A stretch of DNA of 64,000 nt from an uncultured Corynebacterium sp. (GTDB lineage Bacteria; Actinomycetota; Actinomycetes; Mycobacteriales; Mycobacteriaceae): contig NZ_CAMIHZ010000006.1 in the NCBI RefSeq assembly GCF_946222305.1, positions 1-64,000 of the forward strand, read 5' to 3'. Below are positions 41,049 through 50,679 of this stretch, piece by piece; within the stretch, counting starts at the first letter, position 1; the number at the start of each line of letters is the position of its first letter. A program made the translations under genes and the position numbers. Under the pieces are notes generated by a model. It worked only from the letters and a program-made list of their open reading frames with translations, was not told the DNA's origin and did no database searches.

Positions 41049-42656
41049 CTAACGCCAGCTCGGCAACCACATCCGAGCTGCAAATTCCGCGTTGCTCATC
41101 GGCATGCCGGTGTAGAGGGGCAAGAAGAACAGGAAGTTCCATACCACCACTGCCACATATCCGATGACGAGAACCAGCGGCCAGCGGGTGTTCTCCACCC
41201 GCGCCTTGCGGATCAGTTGGCAGCACGCAATGGCTAGGGCGATGACGACAAACGGCGCTAGGTTCACCGCGTAGAACAAGTACATCTGTCGATCGAGGTT
41301 GGGCAACCACGGCAGGAAACCCGCAGCGAATCCCACTACCGGAACCGCCCAGCGGGCGTCGCGGTGAATAAAGAGGCACCAGATTCCCCACAACAACACC
41401 GGTACACACAGCCACCATATGGCCGGGGTGCCCACCAACAGCACCTTGTGAACCACCCCGTCTTTTTCCGGTGGGCTGTAGTACAGCAGCGACCGGCTGC
41501 TGACTAACCACGACCAAGGCTTAGACTCCCACGAGTGGTGATGGCCGTTGGAATTCGTCAGTGCAGTGTGAAACTTCAACACAGACGAGTGGTAGTAGAT
41601 GAAGTTCTGCAGGGCATCCGGCAAGAAACTCAGACCGGAATCCTTCAGCTCGTCGTAACGGCCACTTTCCACCGCGTGGCGGTACACCCCGGTTTCAGAG
41701 GCAAACCAGGCACGCCAGCTAACCAGATAACCCACGACCGGAACAATTACCAGGCTGGCGAAGGAGGGCACGCAATCCAGCAATAGAGTGCCCCGGAGGG
41801 GTTCGGTGACTCCGAAGCGGCGGCGTCGGAAATAATCCAGCACCACGATCGCCACACCGGCGAAGGCGATGTAGTACAAACCAGACCACTTCACCGACAG
41901 AGCGCCTGCCAGCGCCACCCCAGTAGCGAAGCGCCACCAGCGATAACCCATGCGGGGACCAATAGCGTGATCGGAGATGCGACCTTCGGTGAAAACTTTT
42001 TCGAAGCGATGATCCATCTGTTGGGCGTCACGAACCAAGAAGTAGGTGGCCGCTACGACAAACAATGTCTGGAAATGATCCAACATCGCCGAACGCCCCG
42101 TGACGAACAAGATGCCATCGCACAGAGCAAAGATGCCCGCCAGCATGCCGGCCAGTTCCGAGTGAGTCACCCGGCGAGCAATCGCTGCGATCAGCAAAAT
42201 GACGATTACGGAACACACCGCAGAAGCTGCTCGCCACCCCACGGGCGAATAATCAAACAGCTGCATGCCCAGGCTCTCCAGCTGCTTACCAAGTGGTGGG
42301 TGCACCACCAGGCCATAAGCTGGGTTGTCCTCGATGCCGCCGATCAACGGATTCTCGAAACTCTGCGCGATCTGCCATGACTGGGGCGCATAGTGCTTTT
42401 CGTCGAAAACCGGCGTGCCGCCATCGGTGGGCTTGCCGAGGGAACTGAGTCGACTAACCATAGCGAAAACCGCCAAGCAGAGCTGGATCAAAGTCCAGCG
42501 GCTCGGGCCGCGCTTCGCATGGGCACCAGTGCGCGCGGTTTTCGACGTGGCGGACGCACGGTCGCCGGCCGGTTCCTCTGCTGTGGAACCCTTGCGCCGA
42601 TGCGACTGGCGTGGATGTGGGGCGGAAACTGTCACAGGCAACAACTCTAGTGGCAT
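41049..42656 (-). CDS. pmt: Polyprenyl-phosphate-mannose protein O-mannosyltransferase (GT39)
   Basis: 535 residues with about 11 membrane segments. It transfers mannose from polyprenyl-phosphate-mannose to Ser/Thr of exported proteins, as Rv1002c/C. glutamicum Pmt. The first outer loop has PVFDEKHYAPQSW with the catalytic Asp-Glu, then NPLIGGIEDNPAYGLVVHPPLGK-type loop residues (VHPPLGKQLE). It is divergent from rsmI; the ATG codons are only nine bases apart, so a GTG at 42635 may be the true start. Confidence 0.92.
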   Translation of the reverse strand: MPLELLPVTVSAPHPRQSHRRKGSTAEEPAGDRASATSKTARTGAHAKRGPSRWTLIQLCLAVFAMVSRLSSLGKPTDGGTPVFDEKHYAPQSWQIAQSFENPLIGGIEDNPAYGLVVHPPLGKQLESLGMQLFDYSPVGWRAASAVCSVIVILLIAAIARRVTHSELAGMLAGIFALCDGILFVTGRSAMLDHFQTLFVVAATYFLVRDAQQMDHRFEKVFTEGRISDHAIGPRMGYRWWRFATGVALAGALSVKWSGLYYIAFAGVAIVVLDYFRRRRFGVTEPLRGTLLLDCVPSFASLVIVPVVGYLVSWRAWFASETGVYRHAVESGRYDELKDSGLSFLPDALQNFIYYHSSVLKFHTALTNSNGHHHSWESKPWSWLVSSRSLLYYSPPEKDGVVHKVLLVGTPAIWWLCVPVLLWGIWCLFIHRDARWAVPVVGFAAGFLPWLPNLDRQMYLFYAVNLAPFVVIALAIACCQLIRKARVENTRWPLVLVIGYVAVVVWNFLFFLPLYTGMPMSNAEFAARMWLPSWR

Positions 42657-42665
42657 GCTGGGGGA

Positions 42666-43559
42666 ATGACTGTAGAGTCCCTCCTACAACGCGCAGAAGA
42701 ACAACGCCCACTGCCCGACGGGGGCATCATCTTGGCTGCCACCCCTCTGGGCAATCCGCTCGATGCCTCGATCCGTCTGCTCGATGCCCTGCGCAGCGCG
42801 GATATCATCGCCGCGGAGGATACCCGCCGCACCCGCGCGCTAGCCGAAAACTTGGGCATCGCCATCACCGGCACCATCGTTTCAAACTTCGATCACAATG
42901 AAGCCGACCGGGCCGAGTACTTCGTCAGCGAGGCGCGTGCGGGTAAGCGCGTATTGGTTGTCACCGATGCGGGAATGCCCGCGGTCTCCGATCCCGGATT
43001 CCCCTTGGTCGTTGCCGCACGGGAAGCCGATGTCCCCATCACGTGCCTGCCCGGTCCTTCCGCGGTACCCACAGCGCTAGCGCTGTCGGGAGTTGGCATG
43101 GGCCACTTCACTTTCTTGGGCTTCGCCCCTCGCAAGGATGGCGCGCGTCGGGAGTTTTTCACCCAGCTGCTTTCCTCGCAGGTGGCTACCTGTTTCTTCG
43201 AATCCCCTCACCGTTTGCAGGCGACTTTGGACATCGCCGTGGAGATTCTGGGGGACCGACGCCACATCGCCGTGGCCCGCGAATTGACTAAACGTTTCGA
43301 AGAGGTCCGTTCAGGTACGGCCTCGGACGTGGCCGAGTGGGCACGATCCCGGGAAGTGAAGGGTGAGATCTGTGTGGTGGTCGGCGCAGCGGACCCCGAG
43401 GACGCGGAAGTCGATACTGCGCATGTCGTCACGGAGGTCGAAACCCTGGTGGCTGGTGGCATGCGGTTGAAGGCAGCGGCTGGAGAGGTGGCGGGGCGGC
43501 ATGATCTGAGCAAGCGCGAGGTCTACGAGGCTGTGCTTCGCACTCGAGAGGAGAGCTAG
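42666..43559 (+). CDS. rsmI: 16S rRNA 2'-O-ribose C1402 methyltransferase
   Basis: 297-residue RsmI (YraL family). Motifs: GGIILAATPLGNPLDASIR, AAEDTRRTRALAENLGI, VTDAGMPAVSDPGFPLV, CLPGPSAVPTALALSG and FESPHRL. It methylates C1402 of 16S rRNA, as KsgA nearby methylates A1518/A1519. ATG 42666 has a G-rich run directly before it. Divergent from pmt. Confidence 0.95.
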   Translation: MTVESLLQRAEEQRPLPDGGIILAATPLGNPLDASIRLLDALRSADIIAAEDTRRTRALAENLGIAITGTIVSNFDHNEADRAEYFVSEARAGKRVLVVTDAGMPAVSDPGFPLVVAAREADVPITCLPGPSAVPTALALSGVGMGHFTFLGFAPRKDGARREFFTQLLSSQVATCFFESPHRLQATLDIAVEILGDRRHIAVARELTKRFEEVRSGTASDVAEWARSREVKGEICVVVGAADPEDAEVDTAHVVTEVETLVAGGMRLKAAAGEVAGRHDLSKREVYEAVLRTREES

Positions 43560-43869
43560 GGCAGCGGTACTTCGTGCCCGCCGGGAGTGCTCGGGTGCGC
43601 AGGACTTCGTGCCCCAGAGAGGCAGAAGGAATAGCCGTAGCACTGAATCGTTATCGGATTGTTAAGTTCTGGGGGCAAAACACAAACCCCGCACGGTTGT
43701 GCTCGGTGAAAAATATGGCTCTAGCTGGGGGTATTGGCCGGGGAAGTTGGCGTCGGTAAATAAAGGGGCCGAGCCCATACAGCGGTAAAGGCCGTTGAAC
43801 TGCCAGATTCGGTGCAGGTAAAGAGGCCGGAGGTTTGATATTGGGCCGTGGGGCAACCACTGTAGAAAT
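43560..43869. other. Intergenic region between rsmI and the BCCT gene
   Basis: No gene supported in these 310 bases. An 11-bp direct repeat ACTTCGTGCCC occurs at 43569-43579 and 43604-43614. TAGAAAT just before the BCCT ATG could belong to a leaderless-type promoter. Nothing else stands out. Confidence 0.4.
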
Positions 43870-45603
43870 ATGACGTTTTCGCAATATAGCCCTCAACAAG
43901 GGGAGAAATTGGATTCTGAGGATCAAGCTTTGGCCGATGCCTTCGTGGATCCAACTAATGATCCGAAAGTTAGTGACCAATCGAGGCTGGATGACAATGC
44001 CCCCATCAACTGGTCGGTGACCATCGGCGCGCTGGTGTTGATTCTGGCGGTAGTGGTCTGGGGGCTCGCAGGGAAGAAGAGCTTCAATGCGTTCTCTGAG
44101 AAGGCATTGGCGTACATCACCGAGGACTGGGGTTGGCTGTTCGTGCTGGCCGGAACGGTCTTCGTGGGGTACATCTTGTTTATCGCGTTCAGTAAGTTCG
44201 GGCATATCCGGCTGGGCAAGGACGGCGAGGAACCCGAATTCTCTACACCTTCGTGGGTGGCAATGATGTTCGCCGCCGGTATGGGAATCGGCTTGATGTT
44301 TTACGGCGTGGCGGAGCCGCTGAATTACTACCGCGAGGGAGTGCCCGGGGCGCAGCCGGGTGATGTGGGAGTGTCCATGGCGTCCACGATGTTCCACTGG
44401 GGTCTGCACCCATGGGCGCTGTACGCCATCGTAGGTCTGGCTATTGCGTACACGACCTTCCGCCTCGACCGGAAGCAGCTGCTTAGTGCTGCTTTCATCC
44501 CTTTGATTGGTGAGCGCCGGGCGCATGGGCCGTTGGGCAAGTTCATCGATATTTTCACGATCTTCGTGACCGTGTTCGGTACCGCTGCATCCCTGGGTAT
44601 CGGTGCGACCCAGATTGCATCCGGTATGGATGCCACCAACCTGCTGACCAACCCAGGTACGGGTGTGATGATCGGTGTAATTCTGGTGCTGGGTGTGTGC
44701 TTCTCGGCCTCGGCCGCGTCCGGTGTGGGGAAGGGCATTCAGTACATCTCCAATGCCAATATGATCATGGCCGGGCTACTGGCGCTGTTCGTCCTCATCG
44801 TTGGCCCCACCGTGGTGATCCTGAACCTGATTCCCACGACGTTGGGCAATTACCTTTCGAACTTCTTCTCCATGGCGGCGCGCACAGCCGATTCTGGCGA
44901 GGGCGCCGGTGAATGGTTGGGTACCTGGACGATTTTCTACTGGGCATGGTGGGTGTCCTGGTCCCCATTCGTCGGCATGTTCTTGGCACGTATCTCCCGC
45001 GGTCGCACGATTCGCGAGTTTGTCACAGTGATCCTGATGGTTCCCATGGCCGTGACTGTCGTGTGGTTCTCCATTTTCGGTGGTTCCGCCATTCACGCTG
45101 AGGAGACCGGTAACTCCATCTGGGGTGATGGCGACGCCACGAAGCAGCTGTTTAACCTGTTGGATACGGTGCCCGGTGGCTACGCGGCTTCGCTGCTGGC
45201 CATGGTTTTGCTGGGAACGTTCTTCATTACTTCGGCGGATTCCGCTTCGACGGTGATGGGTACGATGTCCCAGAACGGTCGAGTCGAAGCCAACCGGATG
45301 GTTACCGTGTTGTGGGGCATGATGACTGCCCTCATTGCGATCGTCATGATTTTGACTGGCGGTGAGGATGCGCTCACGAATGTGCAGAACATCACGATCA
45401 TTGCGGCCAGCCCGTTTGTGCTGATCATCATTGCGCTGATGTTTGCAATTGTGAAGTCGCTTTCTAACGACCCTCTGTACTTGGATCACAAGGCACAGCG
45501 CCATTACGCGATTCGGGATGCTCGCGAAAAGCGCGTGGCAGCGTACTTGGACAAGCAACACCACAAGCGCGGCGTGCGCCGTTTCAATATGCCGGACAAG
45601 TAG
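43870..45603 (+). CDS. BCCT-family betaine/carnitine/choline transporter
   Basis: 577 residues with 12 membrane segments; an acidic N-terminal tail of about 45 residues. AAGMGIGLMFYGVAEP has the Gly-Met-Gly-Ile-Gly stretch seen in Na+-coupled BetP. The signature around TM8 (FYWAWWVSWSPFVGMFLARI) is intact. C-terminus is basic (RDAREKRVAAYLDKQHHKRG), as in osmosensing members. It likely takes up a compatible solute with Na+; which of betaine, ectoine or choline cannot be decided. MscL elsewhere in the window is the matching emergency release channel. Confidence 0.93.
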   Translation: MTFSQYSPQQGEKLDSEDQALADAFVDPTNDPKVSDQSRLDDNAPINWSVTIGALVLILAVVVWGLAGKKSFNAFSEKALAYITEDWGWLFVLAGTVFVGYILFIAFSKFGHIRLGKDGEEPEFSTPSWVAMMFAAGMGIGLMFYGVAEPLNYYREGVPGAQPGDVGVSMASTMFHWGLHPWALYAIVGLAIAYTTFRLDRKQLLSAAFIPLIGERRAHGPLGKFIDIFTIFVTVFGTAASLGIGATQIASGMDATNLLTNPGTGVMIGVILVLGVCFSASAASGVGKGIQYISNANMIMAGLLALFVLIVGPTVVILNLIPTTLGNYLSNFFSMAARTADSGEGAGEWLGTWTIFYWAWWVSWSPFVGMFLARISRGRTIREFVTVILMVPMAVTVVWFSIFGGSAIHAEETGNSIWGDGDATKQLFNLLDTVPGGYAASLLAMVLLGTFFITSADSASTVMGTMSQNGRVEANRMVTVLWGMMTALIAIVMILTGGEDALTNVQNITIIAASPFVLIIIALMFAIVKSLSNDPLYLDHKAQRHYAIRDAREKRVAAYLDKQHHKRGVRRFNMPDK

Positions 45604-45628
45604 CGCCAAGCCCGAAGCTGGCTAGTAG

Positions 45629-46072
45629 CTAGACGAGCTTGGCCTTGGCGGGGGACTCGGGGATGAGATCATTCAAAGTGGTCTCGTCCAAAATGTCGAA
45701 GAATACATTGGCGGCGTGCCTCAGGACAGCGTGCAGGTTGCACTCCGGATCAAAGGGGCAAGGGTCATGCACGCGGTAGTTGGCTAAGCGCTCACCTTCT
45801 AGTTCCCGCATCAATGTACCTAGGCGCTTCGAGCGCGCTTCGGGGGCCAACGCAATGCCCCCGGTGCGCCCCCTAGTGGAATTCACCATACCGAGCTCAG
45901 CTAGCTTGGATACAACCTTCGCGACATGTGTTTGTGGCGCTGCTATTTCTTGGGCAATCTCGGAAGAAGTGTGTCGTGGGGAAACGACATTCGCCGCTGT
46001 TGCGGCGTCCTCCAGGGCAGCTAGCTGCATCAGGATTCTGATTCCTAGCTCCGTGGCGCGACTTGGTTGCAT
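45629..46072 (-). CDS. Rrf2-family transcriptional regulator
   Basis: 147 residues. The HTH (SEIAQEIAAPQTHVAKVVSKL) and wing (GMVNSTRGRTGGIALA) are typical of Rrf2/NsrR. Cys105 and Cys111 (DPCPFDPECNLH) correspond to the region that binds Fe-S in NsrR/IscR, but the third Cys is missing, so cluster binding would need another ligand. It converges on the BCCT gene and is divergent from metG. A DtxR-like box lies upstream. Confidence 0.87.
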   Translation of the reverse strand: MQPSRATELGIRILMQLAALEDAATAANVVSPRHTSSEIAQEIAAPQTHVAKVVSKLAELGMVNSTRGRTGGIALAPEARSKRLGTLMRELEGERLANYRVHDPCPFDPECNLHAVLRHAANVFFDILDETTLNDLIPESPAKAKLV

Positions 46073-46133
46073 GGGGGTCCTTTGAAAGAGTGTGGGGCAA
46101 CGTTGGCCGAGAAAGAGGGGGCTGCAGATAAGC

Positions 46134-46152
46134 TAATCTTAGGCTACCTCCA
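46134..46152 (-). promoter_or_regulatory. Possible DtxR-like box upstream of the Rrf2 gene
   Basis: TAATCTTAGGCTACCTCCA matches about 12 of 19 positions of the DtxR consensus, including the core TTAGGCTA. It is about 62 bases before the Rrf2 start. The link between iron control and an Rrf2 regulator is plausible, but the match is weaker than at feoA. Confidence 0.35.
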
Positions 46153-46339
46153 AGGATTTATTAATCTCAGGGGAGGGTAGCGGGGGTTATTTCCCACTTT
46201 TATGCTGAGAATATGGCATCAAGTCTGCTATTTAAAAATCTACGGGATCAGGATTATTTTGCCCCTCTGTTGACCTGTGGGTTTTAGGGGGTGGGGTCAA
46301 GTGTTTCATCGCTGGTAGCAATACCTTAGTGTTGTAAGC

Positions 46340-48175
46340 ATGTCTCAACGCGTTCTCACCTCTGTTGCTTGGCCATACGCCAATGGTCCCCGCCACATCG
46401 GCCACGTTGCTGGCTTCGGTGTTCCCTCGGATGTTTTCGCTCGCTACCAGCGAATGATTGGGAACGACGTCCTTATGGTCTCCGGCACGGATGAGCACGG
46501 CACTCCATTGCTCGTGCAGGCTGAGAAGGAAGGCGTGAGCGTCCAAGACTTGGCCGATTGTTACAACCGCATCATCGTGGAAGATCTGGTTGGCCTAGGC
46601 TTGTCCTATGACCTATTTACTCGCACCACCACCCGGAATCACTACGCGGTAGTGCAGGAACTCTTCCGCGGTCTGCACGATAACGGGTACATGGTCACCC
46701 AAACCACCCGTGGTGCGATTAGCCCGTCCAACGGGCGTACCTTGCCGGACCGTTATATCGAAGGCACCTGTCCGATCTGCGGTGCCACAGATGCCCGTGG
46801 CGATCAGTGCGATAACTGCGGTAATCAGCTGGATCCGGAAGATTTGATCAACCCAGTCTCCAAGATCAATGGCGAGACTCCGGAATTCGTTGATACTGAA
46901 CACTTCATGCTCGACCTTCCGGCGCTCGCCGATGCTTTGACTGAGTGGCTCAAGGGGCGCACCGACTGGCGCCCGAACGTGTTGAAGTTCTCCCTGAACT
47001 TGCTGGAGAACATTCGTCCCCGCGCCATGAGCCGCGATATTGACTGGGGCGTGCCCATCCCCATCGAAGGCTGGCAGGACAACAACGCGAAGAAACTTTA
47101 CGTCTGGTTCGATGCGGTGGTCGGCTACTTGTCGGCGTCGATTGAATGGGCCTGGCGCACGGGCGACCCAGAAGCCTGGCGCAAGTGGTGGAACGACCCA
47201 GAAGCCGTGTCTTACTACTTCATGGGCAAGGACAACATCACCTTCCACTCCCAGATCTGGCCAGCTGAACTGCTGGGATACGCAGGCGAAGGGTCTCGCG
47301 GTGGGGAAGCTGGCGACCTCGCACAACCCACCCTCAACCTTCCCACCGAGGTAGTTTCCAGTGAGTTCTTGACCATGTCCGGGTCGAAGTTCTCATCCTC
47401 CAAGGGTGTGGTCATTTACGTGCGCGATTTCCTCAAGGAATTCGGTCCCGACCCACTGCGCTACTTCATCGCCATGGCCGGCCCTGAGACCACGGATACC
47501 GACTTCACCTGGGACGAGTTCGTTCGCCGCATCAACTCGGAGCTCGCCAACGAGTGGGGCAATCTCGTCAACCGCACGGTGTCTATGGCTCACAAGAACT
47601 TCGGCGAGGTGCCACCCCTTGGCACCCTTACCGACGCCGACAAGGCCCTCTTGGATGAATCGGAGCGGGCTTTCGAGATCGTCGGCGACGCGCTGCAGGC
47701 TTCCCGCTTCAAAGCCGGAATCACCGAGGCCATGCGGATTGCCGGGCGTGCGAACCAGTACATCGCTGCGCAAGAGCCTTGGAAGTTGGCGAAGGACGAA
47801 ACCCAGCGGGAGCGCCTAGGCACCGTGTTGCACGTGGCATTGCAGGTGGTCAGCGACATCAACACGTTGATGACCCCCTACCTGCCGTTTAGTGCCCAGA
47901 AGATTTTCGAAACCCTGGGTGGCGAAGGCCTATGGGCCGCGCAGCCGAAGATCGTCGAGGTCACCGACGACTCGCCACGCGAACCGGTAGGCACGGGCGT
48001 GCCCGAGGCAGGTCGCGCTTACCCCGTAATCATGGGCGACTACGACGACCAGAAGGCCACCTGGAAGCGCGTCGAGGTGCAGCCGGGAACGCCGCTGCAA
48101 AAGCCCAAGCCACTGTTCGCCAAGTTGGATCTTGAGCTGGCAGAGACCGGCCCCGAGTGGGCCAAGATCGGCTAA
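46340..48175 (+). CDS. metG: Methionyl-tRNA synthetase
   Basis: 611-residue class I synthetase. VAWPYANGPRHIGHVAG holds the HIGH motif; the zinc knuckle is CPICGATDARGDQCDNCG; and SGSKFSSSKGV is the KMSKS equivalent. The anticodon-binding helical domain follows. No C-terminal tRNA-binding appendix is present. TAGTGT (46327-46332) lies seven bases before the ATG, suggesting a leaderless mRNA. Confidence 0.97.
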   Translation: MSQRVLTSVAWPYANGPRHIGHVAGFGVPSDVFARYQRMIGNDVLMVSGTDEHGTPLLVQAEKEGVSVQDLADCYNRIIVEDLVGLGLSYDLFTRTTTRNHYAVVQELFRGLHDNGYMVTQTTRGAISPSNGRTLPDRYIEGTCPICGATDARGDQCDNCGNQLDPEDLINPVSKINGETPEFVDTEHFMLDLPALADALTEWLKGRTDWRPNVLKFSLNLLENIRPRAMSRDIDWGVPIPIEGWQDNNAKKLYVWFDAVVGYLSASIEWAWRTGDPEAWRKWWNDPEAVSYYFMGKDNITFHSQIWPAELLGYAGEGSRGGEAGDLAQPTLNLPTEVVSSEFLTMSGSKFSSSKGVVIYVRDFLKEFGPDPLRYFIAMAGPETTDTDFTWDEFVRRINSELANEWGNLVNRTVSMAHKNFGEVPPLGTLTDADKALLDESERAFEIVGDALQASRFKAGITEAMRIAGRANQYIAAQEPWKLAKDETQRERLGTVLHVALQVVSDINTLMTPYLPFSAQKIFETLGGEGLWAAQPKIVEVTDDSPREPVGTGVPEAGRAYPVIMGDYDDQKATWKRVEVQPGTPLQKPKPLFAKLDLELAETGPEWAKIG

Positions 48176-49455
48176 TGCAGGCCCCCCAGGAGAGAAAACC
48201 AGCCGTCACCGCCATTTCCATCATCGCGGTCGCGGCCGTGTTGCTCACCAGCGTTAATCTACGCAGCCCGGTGAGCTCGTTTTCTCCCATCGCGGATCAG
48301 GTTTCTGATGATCTTGGGGCGTCCTCCCTTTTCGTCGGACTCGTGGGCATGGCCCCCACCTTGATGTTCGCTCTGGCCGCGGCACTGAGCGCGCCGCTGT
48401 CACGGGCGATGACTTTCCGCAAGACCGCAGCCACATCCATGGTGGTCGCTGCCATCGGTTTTGGTGTGCGAACGTTTGCAAACAACGAGTTGATCTTCCT
48501 CATCGGCACGATGGTCGGGCTGATGGGCGTGGGCTTTACCAATACCTTGCTACCCGCCGTCGTTAAGGATTACTTCCCATTTCGAATCACCGTGATGTCT
48601 ATGGCCTACCTCGTGGTCGGTAATACCGCGATGGCCACGGCATCCGTCGTCGCGGTTCCCTTGGCAGACTGGGGCGGGTGGCGTTTGGCCTTGGGATTGT
48701 GGGCGATCCCGCCAGTGCTCGCAGTCGCGTGTTGGGTTTTGCTCGTGCGCGTAGTGGGGCCCGAGGTGGGTGGCCGTCGGCGTCGAGAAAGAATCAAGGC
48801 CCAACGAGCAGCTGATAAAGCAGCCGGAGTGGCCAAGCAAAGCTACCGCCACATCTGGAAGCACCCAGTGAGCTGGGGCATCGTTCTGATGTTCGCGATG
48901 ACGTCTTCGATGTCGTACTGCTTCATCACCTGGGCGCCGAAGATAGTGGTGGAATCCGGTGGTAGCGAGCAGCTCGGAGGAGTGGTGGGCGGGACCTTCG
49001 CACTGACCGGCATCGGGACGAGCGTGCTGGTGCCGTGGATGGTCGGACGGTTCCAGCGCGGTTCATTGATGGTGACGCTGTACTCCTTCGTTGCGATGAT
49101 GGGCGCACTGGTGTTGCTGCTGCGCGATCCGATGGAAGCGCCGTTTGTGTGGATTGTGCTGGTGGCGCTGGGATGCTCCACGTTTAACTTGGGGTTATTG
49201 CTGGTGGCTACTCGCACCCATGCGGCGGCCGCGGCGGCGGTGTTGTCCAGCGGGGCGCAGGCGGTGGGTTATTCCATCGCGAGTGTGGGGCCGTTCTTGT
49301 TTGGTCTGTTGTTTGAAGCCACTGGAAGTTGGAACGCGGGAATTTTCATGCTCATGGGGTTCAATGTGGTGCTGTTGGCCGCGGGCGTGGTGGCGAGCCG
49401 TGTGGTGTTTGTGGATGAACAGCCCGACCAGAAGGCAGCCACAGCTCGCGCGTGA
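48175..49455 (+). CDS. MFS transporter, CynX/NimT-like
   Basis: 426 residues with 12 membrane segments. The ATG 48175 overlaps the metG stop (TAATG). The start of the domain, VNLRSPVSSFSPIADQVSDDLG, is typical of the CynX/NimT (cyanate/nitroimidazole) subfamily, where N-L-R-x-x-(V/I) is conserved. A basic loop (GGRRRRERIKAQRAADKA) links the two halves. Substrate unknown; a drug or small-anion exporter is possible. Confidence 0.85.
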   Translation: MQAPQERKPAVTAISIIAVAAVLLTSVNLRSPVSSFSPIADQVSDDLGASSLFVGLVGMAPTLMFALAAALSAPLSRAMTFRKTAATSMVVAAIGFGVRTFANNELIFLIGTMVGLMGVGFTNTLLPAVVKDYFPFRITVMSMAYLVVGNTAMATASVVAVPLADWGGWRLALGLWAIPPVLAVACWVLLVRVVGPEVGGRRRRERIKAQRAADKAAGVAKQSYRHIWKHPVSWGIVLMFAMTSSMSYCFITWAPKIVVESGGSEQLGGVVGGTFALTGIGTSVLVPWMVGRFQRGSLMVTLYSFVAMMGALVLLLRDPMEAPFVWIVLVALGCSTFNLGLLLVATRTHAAAAAAVLSSGAQAVGYSIASVGPFLFGLLFEATGSWNAGIFMLMGFNVVLLAAGVVASRVVFVDEQPDQKAATARA

Positions 49456-49525
49456 CGGCTGCGGCTGTCGTTCGCCAGCCACGATTGGGGCAGGGATGCC
49501 TTCTTGGCGCGTTAGGGTAGTGGAC

Positions 49526-50401
49526 ATGGCTAAGAAGAAATCCCGTCCTACCCCAACGATTCCCGAAGCTGTTCCTTCTTTATTCGACGCCCATACGCAC
49601 CTGTACGCCACGGTGCGGAAAATGGGTTTTGATGTAGCGGGGGATCCTAGCGCCTACCGCGAGGGTGTGCAGCACATCATGGAACGCGCCGGCCAAGCTG
49701 GTGTGCAGGGCGTGTGCACGGTGGGTGATGGGATCGCGGAAACGGAACGGGCAGTAGAGGCTGCTGGGTTCCACGATCGTGTGTGGGCTGCTGTGGCGGT
49801 GCATCCTACGGAGGCGCATACCGGGACGGAACCCGTGCGTGCTCGTTTAAAGGAATTGGCCAAGGATCAACGCTGTGTAGCCATTGGCGAGACTGGGTTG
49901 GACACGTACTGGATTGGCAAAGATGAGGACACCCCTAGCCTCGAGGTTCAGGAAGAAGCGTTCAGGTGGCACATTGATCTAGCGGTGGAGACGGGCAAGC
50001 CCCTGATGATTCACAATCGCGAAGCCGATGAGGAGATTCTGCGTGTCTTGGAGGATGCTCCGAAGCCGGAGACGGTCATCATGCATTGTTTTTCCTCCCC
50101 GCTAGCGGTGGCCAAAGAATGCTTGGAGCGGGGGTATGTGCTGTCGTTCTCGGGCAACGCCACTTTCAAGCGCAACGATGACCTGCGAGAGGCGCTGCGG
50201 ATGGCCGATGCAGAGCAGATCTTGGTGGAAACCGATGCCCCTTTCATGACGCCGGAGCCTTACCGCGGTGCCAGGAATGAGCCGGCATTTGTGGGGCATA
50301 CGGCACGGGCGCTGGCGGAAGTGCGCGGCATGGAACCAGAGGAGTTTGGCCGGCTGATTACTGCCAATGCACAAAGGATTTACGGAATTACATGGGAGTA
50401 A
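49526..50401 (+). CDS. tatD: TatD-family metal-dependent DNase
   Basis: 291 residues from ATG 49526, which has TAGGGT (49513-49518) seven bases upstream; the open frame runs back to 49145 inside the MFS gene but the added residues are not TatD-like. Metal ligands: FDAHTHL, CVAIGETGLD, LMIHNREAD, VIMHCFSS and the Asp in VETDAPFMTPEPYRG. TatD acts in DNA repair or turnover. It is placed upstream of rpfB-ksgA-ispE, as in many actinobacteria. Confidence 0.93.
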   Translation: MAKKKSRPTPTIPEAVPSLFDAHTHLYATVRKMGFDVAGDPSAYREGVQHIMERAGQAGVQGVCTVGDGIAETERAVEAAGFHDRVWAAVAVHPTEAHTGTEPVRARLKELAKDQRCVAIGETGLDTYWIGKDEDTPSLEVQEEAFRWHIDLAVETGKPLMIHNREADEEILRVLEDAPKPETVIMHCFSSPLAVAKECLERGYVLSFSGNATFKRNDDLREALRMADAEQILVETDAPFMTPEPYRGARNEPAFVGHTARALAEVRGMEPEEFGRLITANAQRIYGITWE

Positions 50402-50679
50402 TTCGATAACGGTCTGTTATCTTTGGGGCGCTGTTTAACCAAGTTACATCTGTGGCCTGTGTGATTTTTGTGACGGAAGAGAATTTGAGATAGCGATGTT
50501 TTCCCTGTTGAGACTGGGGAAGTGATTTGAGTGACATCTGGAACCAGTAATTTTGAAATGAACCTTTTGTTACCGTACTGTGACAAACTATCGAAAGAGG
50601 AAACCGCCCTCGCCGCTACGCGAGGACACAATAGCTCCACAGAAAAACGGGCTGAATAGCACGAGAGGTTATCGATCGA
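50402..50679. promoter_or_regulatory. Upstream region of rpfB
   Basis: GATAAC (50405-50410) and GTTATC (50416-50421) form an inverted repeat right after tatD. At 50566-50587, TTTGTTAC and GTGACAAA form an imperfect palindrome; similar TAACAAA elements precede the M23 gene. MtrA controls rpf2 in C. glutamicum, so this may be an MtrA site (inference). No gene is visible. Confidence 0.4.
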
